Assembly: GCA_030618505.1 (NCBI GenBank)
Contig: JAUXDF010000222.1
Location: 1-5,838 of the forward strand
Reading direction: 5' to 3'
Source: Spongiibacteraceae bacterium
GTDB taxonomy: Bacteria; Pseudomonadota; Gammaproteobacteria; Pseudomonadales; PIVM01
Length of the DNA stretch: 5,838 nt
Both the position numbers and the translations under genes were made by a program. Under the pieces are notes generated by a model that was given only the letters and a program-made list of their open reading frames with translations, ran no database searches and was not told the DNA's origin. Below are positions 1-5,198 of this stretch, in pieces (the stretch's first letter is position 1; each line of letters begins with the position of its first letter).

Positions 1-61
1 GGAGCCTCCGTGAAGGGGACGCTTTGCTTGTTTTTTGTAACTATTCAGCAAAGGCTCATAG

Positions 62-142
62 TTCGTCATTCCGGCAGTCTTTTAGCCGGAATCCAGTTTG
101 CAGGACTCTGGATCCCCGACAAAACACTTCGGGGATGACGAA
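62..142. repeat. Palindromic intergenic repeat folding as a four-way junction
   Basis: The element is built from four abutting perfect stems. The outer stem TTCGTCAT (62-69) pairs with ATGACGAA (135-142). Inside it are three hairpins with no spare bases between them: TCCGGC 70-75 with GCCGGA 85-90, ATCCAG 91-96 with CTGGAT 108-113, and CCCCGA 114-119 with TCGGGG 129-134. All pairings are seen directly. From memory, repeats of the pattern CGTCATTCC...GGAATCCA...TGGATCCCC...GGGGATGACG are scattered between genes in many proteobacteria, so this is probably one copy of a dispersed family and not unique. No transposase is attached; mobility and function are unknown. Confidence 0.8.
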
Positions 143-175
143 AATGGTGGGCTCAGAGTGGAATGGCGCTTAGTT

Positions 176-194
176 AAGCCGGATCACGGCTTTT
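176..194 (+). terminator. Possible weak intrinsic terminator
   Basis: AAGCCG (176-181) pairs with CGGCTT (187-192) around a 5-base loop and is followed directly by more T, giving a run of four T at 191-194. The shape fits a weak Rho-independent terminator reading rightward, perhaps for a gene left of the window. The stem is short and the T run is poor, and the surroundings are rich in repeats, so it may simply be part of repeat structure. Confidence 0.3.
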
Positions 195-266
195 AGCTCC
201 TTCTCCCTGGGGAGCACCCTAACAACGGGCATATATAAAGGCTGGGATGAGGGAAGCGGCGAAACC

Positions 267-438
267 GCTAATTAGTGCCTAACCAGAAACCGGAAGTTTT
301 CGAAAACTAAGTCCGCTCCTGGCCAACGCAAATCTTGCGACTTAAAGGCCTTGAAAAGGCCTAGGAGCTAGATTTGCGTTGGCTAGGAGCGGACTTAGTT
401 TTCGAAAACTTCCGGTTTCTGGTTAGGCACTAGCTAGC
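267..438. repeat. Long near-perfect inverted repeat (MITE-like foldback element)
   Basis: The core arms are 273-335 and 370-432: 63 nt each with one non-Watson-Crick position (G321 opposite T384). With two further mismatches (271/434 and 272/433) the pairing extends to 267 and 438. The 34-base centre holds a smaller hairpin (AGGCC at 346-350 with GGCCT at 358-362). Each arm contains a 14-base self-palindrome around TTTTCGAAAA (295-308 and 397-410). The arms begin TAGTGCC and end GGCACTA, so the outermost TA could be a TA target duplication of the kind made by IS630/Tc1-mariner-type transposases. This is inference: no coding sequence lies inside and no related full element is visible. A transcript through it would fold into a very stable hairpin, which could end minus-strand transcription from the CBS genes. 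Confidence 0.85.
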
Positions 439-505
439 TGTTTGGTGCTTGTCTCACGCAACTGATATTAACGAGGCCGTAGAATAAACTCCAGCCCCCC
501 TTTTA

Positions 506-955
506 TCAGTTTTCGCTGCCGGCATCTTCAAAACTATCCAGCTCATCGATCAAACTGATTGCTGCACCAACAAAATCGGAATCGGTAATAATCCCCACAA
601 CACAGCCATTTTCCTCAACGGGCAAACAACCAATCTTTGTATTCTGCAATATCAAACCCGCCCCCTTTAAACTATCTTCCGGACTCACACTTTTGATTTT
701 TGCCGACATAATATCCGCGATACGGGTTGTCGTTTCAGCAGCTTGCCTTGCCTCCCCGCTTGATGTCTGCAGGCTTGAGGACTCGGCTTTCAACAAATCA
801 CGCTGAGTGACTACGCCAACCAATTTATTATCACCATCAACAACAGGGATATGCCGAAAATGATGCTCATCCATTATCTGACGTGCATCCGACACCATTT
901 CATGATCCGAAATAGTGATTACACTGCTCGTCATAATTTCTTTCACACTCAACAC
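506..955 (-). CDS. Tandem CBS-domain protein (copy A)
   Basis: A 149-residue cytosolic protein made almost entirely of two CBS domains, about residues 1-62 and 78-138, which would form one Bateman module. The domains show the usual EIMT start (6-9), FRHIPVVD (33-40), and the nucleotide-ribose motifs GVVTQRD (47-53; T50, D53) and GIITDSD (121-127; T124, D127). Such stand-alone pairs usually bind AMP, ADP, ATP or similar ligands and signal to partners; the ligand and partner here are unknown. The chosen start is GTG at 953-955, supported by GAGGAG nine bases upstream and by the matching MLxVKEIMT start of the neighbouring paralogue. The tail is acidic. It lies 133 bases downstream of copy B in the same direction, so it is either co-transcribed or has its own promoter (see 1008-1013). 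Confidence 0.9.
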   Translation of the reverse strand: MLSVKEIMTSSVITISDHEMVSDARQIMDEHHFRHIPVVDGDNKLVGVVTQRDLLKAESSSLQTSSGEARQAAETTTRIADIMSAKIKSVSPEDSLKGAGLILQNTKIGCLPVEENGCVVGIITDSDFVGAAISLIDELDSFEDAGSEN

Positions 956-964
956 TTTTTTACT

Positions 965-970
965 CTCCTC
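965..970 (-). promoter_or_regulatory. Ribosome-binding site of CBS copy A
   Basis: GAGGAG on the minus strand, nine bases before the GTG at 953-955. It decides in favour of the GTG start over the in-frame ATG at 932-934, which would remove the first seven residues of the conserved N-terminal CBS strand. Confidence 0.75.
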
Positions 971-1007
971 AGACTAATAACTACACGGCATGCACGATCA
1001 GGCTGGC

Positions 1008-1050
1008 ATCATACTATGAGAAAGGCGAAAGCGGTTACGCAAATTTTGCG
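1008..1050 (-). promoter_or_regulatory. Possible promoter and operator of CBS copy A
   Basis: On the minus strand TATGAT (1013-1008) matches five of six bases of a sigma-70 -10 box and would start transcription about 45 bases before the GTG. No good -35 box is found at normal spacing. Instead the odd palindrome CGCAAA-T-TTTGCG (1038-1050) lies just where an activator overlapping or next to the -35 position would bind. Both the promoter and the operator are inferred from sequence alone. Confidence 0.35.
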
Positions 1051-1088
1051 CACTTTAACTTCAGATACAAACCAGCGGGTGGGTAGCA

Positions 1089-1535
1089 CTAATAATCGTC
1101 ATCAATACTGCCTAACTCTTCTTCGGCATCTTGTCCTTCGATAAGATTGATCGCAACGCCAACAAAATCTGAATCAGTAATAATCCCTATCAAGGCCTCA
1201 TTCTCTACCACCAACAAACAGCCTAGCTTCTTGTTTTGCATCAAAATACCGGCACCACGCAAACTATCCTCCGGGTGCACCGAATAAGGCTGGGAAGCCA
1301 TGATCTTTCCAACACTGACATCAATAAGCTCAGCGTCAGACGACCCGGTAAGATCAGAGGCCTGTGCTCGCAACACATCACGCTGACTGACGATGCCCAA
1401 GGGAATTTTTGCTTCATCGACAATAGGCACATGGCGAAAATTACCCTCAGCCATCATATCTCTAGCTTCTTTTACTGTATTCGCCATGGTCATCACAGCA
1501 ACATCTTTTGTCATTATCTCTTTGACTTTTAACAC
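1089..1535 (-). CDS. Tandem CBS-domain protein (copy B)
   Basis: A 148-residue protein with two CBS domains (about 1-62 and 75-134) and no other domain, close to copy A in length and roughly half identical by eye; the second domain is the better conserved. Motifs are EIMT (6-9), FRHVPIVD (33-40), GIVSQRD (47-53; S50, D53) and GIITDSD (117-123; T120, D123). In the first motif serine replaces threonine, a tolerated change. The linker between domains and the acidic tail (ending DDDY) differ most from copy A, which suggests divergence in partner or output. The start is GTG at 1533-1535, with GAGG eight bases upstream. It is the upstream member of the tandem pair and diverges from the PilZ gene. 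A nucleotide-binding regulatory role is known for the family; the specific function here is not known. Confidence 0.9.
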   Translation of the reverse strand: MLKVKEIMTKDVAVMTMANTVKEARDMMAEGNFRHVPIVDEAKIPLGIVSQRDVLRAQASDLTGSSDAELIDVSVGKIMASQPYSVHPEDSLRGAGILMQNKKLGCLLVVENEALIGIITDSDFVGVAINLIEGQDAEEELGSIDDDY

Positions 1536-1543
1536 GGGTATAT

Positions 1544-1547
1544 CCTC
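1544..1547 (-). promoter_or_regulatory. Ribosome-binding site of CBS copy B
   Basis: GAGG on the minus strand (within TGAGGA, 1543-1548), eight bases before the GTG start at 1533-1535. It supports the GTG start, as for copy A. Confidence 0.7.
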
Positions 1548-1729
1548 ATTACAAAAAGCATCTTTTACAAACGGTATTGCTCACCGAAATCAACAAACTC
1601 ATACGCACTAATACTAGCAGTTGCCAGCACAGATACTTTGGTTTAAGTCAATTACTGGATATCATGGTGATAATTCACAAAATCAGGTATAAACATTTCT
1701 GAACACAAATGGGAGCCACTAAATTTTCA

Positions 1730-1758
1730 TTCACCCTTTTTAGCATTAATGTTACACT
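1730..1758 (+). promoter_or_regulatory. Weak candidate promoter for the PilZ gene
   Basis: TTCACC (1730-1735) and TACACT (1753-1758) are separated by 17 bases; each matches four of six sigma-70 consensus positions. Transcription would start near 1765, giving a leader of about 78 bases that includes both hairpins at 1786-1831. The match is modest and the area is AT-rich, so chance is possible. Confidence 0.3.
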
Positions 1759-1785
1759 TAGGTTACAACAATAAAAACGAGCTCC

Positions 1786-1831
1786 CTGATTGCTCACCAA
1801 ACAATCAGTTGCCAAGGACTCCCGGCGGAGT
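1786..1831 (+). promoter_or_regulatory. Structured leader of the PilZ gene with masked Shine-Dalgarno
   Basis: Two hairpins lie in tandem just before the start codon. The first is CTGATTG (1786-1792) with CAATCAG (1802-1808), a perfect 7-bp stem with a 9-base loop. The second is ACTCC (1818-1822) with GGAGT (1827-1831), closed by the tetraloop CGGC; its right arm contains the only good Shine-Dalgarno, GGAG (1827-1830), 12 bases before the ATG. Two GGA trinucleotides (1816-1818 and 1827-1829) sit in contexts that recall CsrA/RsmA sites, the first as CAAGGA. The folding is seen in the sequence; translational control is inferred. Confidence 0.45.
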
Positions 1832-1842
1832 AAGACTTAACT

Positions 1843-2202
1843 ATGACGATTAGCTCAGAGCGCAGACAACACACACGCTACCCGGCTCACCATCTTGATG
1901 TATTAGCCAAATCACAAAACTCTGCAGAGGGCGGCTGGGCGATGGCCGAACTAATTTCAGTTGATTTTAACCAGCACGGCATCGCAGTTAAATCCACTCA
2001 CTATTTTTCAATGGGCGAAAGACTTTCGCTGGTTATCTGCACCGATGATGGCACCACAACCAAGGCGGTAGGGGTTATTTGTAATCGCAGCCATGTCCAG
2101 TCCGGCTATCGATACGGCCTGCATTTTGACTACCAGGAAAACGATAATGAAGCTGGCTTGCGTGCCAGTATGCATGAAGTCGAGCAAGCGCTTAAGGTCT
2201 AA
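1843..2202 (+). CDS. Single-domain PilZ protein (probable cyclic di-GMP receptor)
   Basis: A 119-residue soluble protein consisting of one PilZ domain. The N-terminal arginine motif RxxxR is present (R8-Q-H-T-R12, followed by YP), and the second motif appears as D41-F-N43-Q-H-G46, against the family pattern D/N-x-S-x-x-G. The serine is therefore replaced by asparagine. The later strands (VGVICNR, YRYGLHFDY at about 76-97) fit the PilZ beta-barrel, and the C-terminal helix (about 103-118) is normal. PilZ proteins typically bind cyclic di-GMP and alter motility, adhesion or polysaccharide output through a partner; that partner is not visible here. The ATG start keeps the RxxxR motif close to the N-terminus, as usual. 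The gene diverges from the CBS pair and converges with the small gene at 2261-2533. The N43 change leaves ligand binding likely but unproven. Confidence 0.85.
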   Translation: MTISSERRQHTRYPAHHLDVLAKSQNSAEGGWAMAELISVDFNQHGIAVKSTHYFSMGERLSLVICTDDGTTTKAVGVICNRSHVQSGYRYGLHFDYQENDNEAGLRASMHEVEQALKV

Positions 2203-2260
2203 CAAGCAAAGATAAACCGCCCGCCAAGCCAATTTGGCGCCGTCCTCTCAGAAACAAAAT

Positions 2261-2533
2261 CTATTTGACACCTAACAGCTGTGAGCGAGATGCAGACAAT
2301 GGTTTTTCAACCGCATATTCAATCTGCAGCCACCAAGGCTGTGATGAAAATTCACGCATACTAGAGCGCCTTCTATTTGCTCGCCGACATTGAGCTCTGG
2401 GAATAAGGCACTCCACATGCCCTCGTCTTCGATCTAAGGCACGCCGATCCTTAAAAAAATCAGGACTTTCAGCATTCTTACCCTCGGCCTTAATGACCGC
2501 ACCAATAACTGATTCCAAATCAAACTGAGACAT
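2261..2533 (-). CDS. Small arginine-rich hypothetical protein
   Basis: I do not recognise the family. The predicted 90-residue protein has an acidic, amphipathic N-terminal part (about 1-30), a strongly basic middle with paired arginines (DRRALDRRR at 29-37, CRRANRRRSS at 49-58), and a C-terminal segment with a striking QPWWLQIEY (65-73). There is no signal peptide or membrane segment. Two cysteines (42 and 49) do not form a metal motif. The ATG at 2531-2533 is preferred because GTGA precedes it at short spacing; a GTG three codons upstream (2540-2542) is the alternative start and would give 93 residues. It converges with the PilZ gene 58 bases away, and a plausible promoter lies upstream at 2576-2605. 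The arginine-rich middle could bind nucleic acid, but this is speculation. Non-random amino-acid layout and a promoter favour a real gene. Confidence 0.55.
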   Translation of the reverse strand: MSQFDLESVIGAVIKAEGKNAESPDFFKDRRALDRRRGHVECLIPRAQCRRANRRRSSMREFSSQPWWLQIEYAVEKPLSASRSQLLGVK

Positions 2534-2575
2534 AGGATTCACTTTTTATTGTTATTACGAATAATGAAGCTAAAC

Positions 2576-2605
2576 CTTATATCAACCAGCATCAAAAAAG
2601 AACAA
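2576..2605 (-). promoter_or_regulatory. Candidate promoter of the small Arg-rich gene
   Basis: On the minus strand the -10 box TATAAG (2581-2576) matches five of six consensus bases and is preceded by TG at the extended -10 position (2584-2583). TTGTTC (2605-2600) lies 18 bases upstream as a weak -35. The predicted transcript would begin near 2569, about 36 bases before the ATG at 2533. Confidence 0.45.
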
Positions 2606-2723
2606 AAAATAACCAGTTATTCCTTAATGTTCTATTCGCGACGTATTATATTCGATTTTGTTTTGTGCAAATTCAAATCCGAAGCGCAGTCAATGGCAGC
2701 ATAAACACGCCGCAACCCAAAGC

Positions 2724-2747
2724 AAAAAAATCCTGTTATAAAACAGG
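2724..2747 (-). terminator. Terminator-like hairpin facing left, or operator, before gdh
   Basis: Read on the minus strand, CCTGTT and AACAGG form a 6-bp stem with a TTAT loop, followed by A and then seven T (2730-2724). That is the shape of an intrinsic terminator, though the stem is short. No annotated minus-strand gene lies upstream, so it would stop an antisense transcript from the gdh start region. Alternatively the perfect inverted repeat CCTGTT-N4-AACAGG (2732-2747) is a regulator site for gdh. Confidence 0.4.
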
Positions 2748-2824
2748 GAATAGGATGCTAACCTAGTACCTACGAGTATTCACGGCTTGCGCTCAGGCCT
2801 CACAATAAAACCAAATAATCTGGC

Positions 2825-2828
2825 AGGA
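2825..2828 (+). promoter_or_regulatory. Ribosome-binding site of glutamate dehydrogenase
   Basis: AGGA seven bases before the ATG at 2836-2838. It supports this start, which also gives the expected length of the N-terminal helix. Confidence 0.7.
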
Positions 2829-2835
2829 TACTAAA

Positions 2836-4251
2836 ATGGAAGCTGATTCAAGTTTTCTTGAAAGCGTCAATAAGATGTTCATTCGAGCCGCTCAGGTGCT
2901 CGAACTCTCCCCCGGCCTGACGGAGCACATCAAGGAATGCTCTTCAGTATATGAGGTGCGCTTCCCGGTGCGTATCGACGGCGACTACAAGGTTTTTCGG
3001 GGCTGGCGAGCCAGCCACAGCGAGCACAAGCTGCCGGTAAAGGGCGGCATCCGTTATGCGCCAACCGTGGATCAACAGGAGATTGAAGCACTAGCCGCCT
3101 TGATGAGTTATAAATGTAGCGTTGTTGACGTCCCCTTTGGCGGGGCCAAGGGCGGGCTTTGTATCGATCCCAGCCAATACAGCCGAGAAGAACTAAAGCG
3201 GATTACCGCTGCGTTTGCTGAAGAGTTGATTAACAAAGACTACATCAACCCAGCCACCAACGTCCCTGCCCCAGACATGGGCACCGGCCCAATGGAAATG
3301 TCCTGGATGGCAGATACCTATCGAAAACTAAATCCAACCGATATCAATGCCGCCGCCTGCGTCACTGGCAAGCCGCTTGATATGGGGGGTATCGACGGCC
3401 GTGTTGAAGCAACGGGGCGCGGTGTTTTTTACGGCCTGGTGGAATTTTTTTCCCACCCCGATGACGTCGAAGAAGCCGGACTATCGGGCAGCCTGAAGGA
3501 TAAACGCATCGTTATTCAAGGCTTTGGTAATGTTGGTTATTACGCCGCGCGCTTCTTACAGCAAGAGGAAGGCGCAAAGATCATTGCTATCATTAAAAGT
3601 GACGGCGCGCTACATGACGAAGAAGGGCTTGATGTTGATGCAGTCAAAGCGCACATCGAAGAAACTGGCGGACTAAAAGGCTATTCAGCCGATTACGTAG
3701 CTGATGGCTTAAGCCTGATGGAAATAGAATGTGATATTCTGATACCCGCCGCTCTGGAAGCACAGATAACCACAGAAAACGCCGGTAGAATTCGCGCCAA
3801 TATCATCGCCGAAGCCGCCAATGGGCCAGTGACCTACGAAGCAGATCTCATTCTCCATGCCGCTGGCAAAACCGTTATTCCAGATCTTTACCTGAATGCC
3901 GGCGGTGTCACAGTTTCCTATTTTGAATGGTCACGCAATATATCCCACATGAAGCTAGGGCGTATGGACCGGCAGATTCAGCAGCGCCGCCTGGATGCAT
4001 CAATCACCCTAATGGAGCAAATGAGTCGTAAAAAAGTCGATGACAAACAACGCCAGGCGCTATTGCGCTACCAATCAGATGAACTCAATCTGGTGCGATC
4101 GGGGCTTGAGGACACTATGCGCTCCTCTTATAAGGCCATTCGTATGGTAAAAAATAATCACCACGAAGTGCCCGATTTGCGCACCGCCGCTTATGTTTAC
4201 GCGGTGGAAAAAATTGCCCACTATTACCGCGAGTACGCTGTCCATTTGTGA
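2836..4251 (+). CDS. Glu/Leu/Phe/Val-type dehydrogenase, probable glutamate dehydrogenase
   Basis: A 471-residue cytosolic enzyme predicted to interconvert glutamate with 2-oxoglutarate and ammonium using NAD(P). The N-terminal dimerisation/substrate domain carries LPVKGGIRYAP (66-76; K69), SYK (91-93; K93), PFGGAKGG (100-107; catalytic K105) and NVPAPDMGT (142-150; D147). The C-terminal Rossmann domain carries GFGNVG (229-234) and NAGGVTVSYFEW (354-365). K69 and S361 line up with the residues that hold the glutamate side chain in clostridial glutamate dehydrogenase, which favours glutamate over branched-chain substrates; this alignment was done by eye. At the end of the second Rossmann strand the sequence reads IIKSDG (252-257), with K254 where related enzymes often have an acidic residue, so the cofactor is uncertain. 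The last 70 or so residues form the helical tail of this bacterial subclass. It overlaps the next gene by 4 bases. Confidence 0.92.
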   Translation: MEADSSFLESVNKMFIRAAQVLELSPGLTEHIKECSSVYEVRFPVRIDGDYKVFRGWRASHSEHKLPVKGGIRYAPTVDQQEIEALAALMSYKCSVVDVPFGGAKGGLCIDPSQYSREELKRITAAFAEELINKDYINPATNVPAPDMGTGPMEMSWMADTYRKLNPTDINAAACVTGKPLDMGGIDGRVEATGRGVFYGLVEFFSHPDDVEEAGLSGSLKDKRIVIQGFGNVGYYAARFLQQEEGAKIIAIIKSDGALHDEEGLDVDAVKAHIEETGGLKGYSADYVADGLSLMEIECDILIPAALEAQITTENAGRIRANIIAEAANGPVTYEADLILHAAGKTVIPDLYLNAGGVTVSYFEWSRNISHMKLGRMDRQIQQRRLDASITLMEQMSRKKVDDKQRQALLRYQSDELNLVRSGLEDTMRSSYKAIRMVKNNHHEVPDLRTAAYVYAVEKIAHYYREYAVHL

Positions 4252-5186
4252 GTATATTGACTGAAATTCAGCACCCTTTAAAAAACCATAACCTGCTGGT
4301 AATTCTCGGGGCCACCGCTTCGGGTAAAACGAAGTTTGCGGTACAGCTTGCTAAGCACTATCACGGCGAAATCATCTCGGCGGATTCCCGGCAGGTTTAT
4401 CGCGGGCTTAATATTGGTAGCGGAAAAGACCTGCAGGAATATGGTAACGTTCCCTACCATCTTATCGACATTGTTGATCCAGGTTACGAGTTTAATGTCT
4501 TTGAGTTTCAGAGGCGTTTTGTTGATGCCTTCACTGATATTATCCAAGACAACAAACTCCCCCTGCTGGTCGGAGGTAGCGGCCTTTACCTGGAGGCCGC
4601 GCTAAAAGGCTATCGAATGATTGAAGCACAAGAAGACCCTCACTTGCGCGCGCAATTATCGGCATTTTCAGAACAGGCGCTGAGCGAGCACTTGTTAAAA
4701 CTTAAGCCACAACAGCACAATAGCAGCGACCTTAGTGATCGCGAACGTTTAATTCGCGCCATAGAAATTGCCGAAGCGGAACAAAGCGCAGCGCTCGATG
4801 AGCAAGCTCCCTACCCGCAAATCAAAGCTTTGATCATCGGCATCCGCTGGGATCGACCACTACTTCGCCAGCGGATTACCCAACGTCTCAAGCAACGTTT
4901 TGACGAGGGCATGATAGAGGAGGTTGAACAACTCCATCAAAGCGGGGTTAGCTGGCAAACGCTGGATTTTTACGGCCTGGAATATCGTTTTATTGCCCAA
5001 CACCTACAGGGCAAACTCAACAAAAACGATATGTTTCAGAAACTAAATTCGGCCATCCACAAATTCGCCAAACGCCAGGACACCTGGTTTCGGCGTATGG
5101 AAAAAAATGGCAGTAGAATTCACTGGATTGAGGGGGATGATGAGGATCAGTTGCTTGCAACTGCCTTGGAAATTACCGCCCCTTGA
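4248..5186 (+). CDS. miaA: Divergent MiaA-type tRNA dimethylallyltransferase
   Basis: A 312-residue member of the isopentenyltransferase family, which transfers dimethylallyl from DMAPP to N6 of A37 in tRNAs reading UNN codons. Visible motifs are the P-loop-like GATASGKT (21-28), ISADSRQVYRGLNIG (43-57) with the conserved Asp of the active site (D46), LLVGGSGLYLEA (106-117), RLIRAIEI (167-174) and KRQDTWFR (275-282), which correspond in order to canonical MiaA. Departures from canonical MiaA are GSGKD (57-61) for the usual GTAKP, and FYGLEYRF (241-248) where GYxE is usual; these suggest a second, diverged subfamily. Start GTG at 4248-4250 overlaps the stop of the dehydrogenase gene (GTGA), indicating translational coupling. 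Gammaproteobacterial miaA usually sits beside mutL and hfq, so this may be an additional copy. Substrate could be tRNA or another adenine-containing molecule; family assignment is firm, exact substrate less so. Confidence 0.85.
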   Translation: MSILTEIQHPLKNHNLLVILGATASGKTKFAVQLAKHYHGEIISADSRQVYRGLNIGSGKDLQEYGNVPYHLIDIVDPGYEFNVFEFQRRFVDAFTDIIQDNKLPLLVGGSGLYLEAALKGYRMIEAQEDPHLRAQLSAFSEQALSEHLLKLKPQQHNSSDLSDRERLIRAIEIAEAEQSAALDEQAPYPQIKALIIGIRWDRPLLRQRITQRLKQRFDEGMIEEVEQLHQSGVSWQTLDFYGLEYRFIAQHLQGKLNKNDMFQKLNSAIHKFAKRQDTWFRRMEKNGSRIHWIEGDDEDQLLATALEITAP

Positions 5187-5198
5187 TCTGACGAAACA

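Larger units (their letters stand above)
1..505. other. Gene-free, repeat-rich intergenic region
   Basis: No convincing reading frame is present on either strand. The stretch holds a cloverleaf-like repeat (62-142), a short hairpin with a T run (176-194), a purine/pyrimidine-biased segment with a GCTCC/GGAGC inverted pair (196-215), and a long inverted repeat (267-438). The last part, about 439-505, lies just downstream of the minus-strand CBS gene; I see no clear intrinsic terminator there, so the long hairpin may serve as the transcription barrier. The gene to the left is outside the window. Confidence 0.75.
1536..1842. other. Divergent intergenic region between CBS copy B and the PilZ gene
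   Basis: This stretch of 307 bases has no coding potential that I would defend. It is AT-rich in the middle (about 1640-1780) and must contain the promoters for both flanking genes. The right end forms the structured PilZ leader (1786-1831). On the minus strand I found a TTGACT -35-like hexamer (about 1650) but no acceptable -10 box at the right distance, so no promoter is called for copy B. Confidence 0.6.
2534..2835. other. Divergent intergenic region upstream of glutamate dehydrogenase
   Basis: About 300 bases without a gene. The left part (2543-2660) is very AT-rich, with A-tracts near 2594-2609, and holds the candidate promoter of the small minus-strand gene. The right part holds the inverted repeat at 2732-2747 with its adjacent A7 tract. 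I find no pair of -35 and -10 boxes good enough to assign as the glutamate dehydrogenase promoter; TATAAA (2737-2742) inside the inverted repeat is -10-like but lacks a -35 partner. Confidence 0.55.

Noticed and set aside
43..54. 12-base match between 43-54 and the last 12 bases of the window (ATTCAGCAAAGG)
   Set aside because: A single 12-mer match in a window of this size is expected about once by chance, and the right copy lies inside coding sequence.
851..1611. Plus-strand frames of 72-98 codons opposite the two CBS genes
   Set aside because: They are antisense shadows of well-supported CBS coding sequence, with no ribosome-binding site or recognisable domain.
1645..1655. TTGACT as a -35 box for CBS copy B
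   Set aside because: No -10-like hexamer lies 15-19 bases downstream on the minus strand.
2008..2232. Minus-strand 74-codon frame opposite the PilZ gene
   Set aside because: It overlaps a convincing PilZ domain gene, has no family features and no good start.
2222..2239. CGCCAA/TTGGCG hairpin between the PilZ gene and the small gene as a terminator
   Set aside because: The stem is 6 bp and no T run follows on either strand.
4278..4605. Frames on both strands inside the MiaA-type gene
   Set aside because: The MiaA motifs lie in the other frame in correct order; these are shadows.
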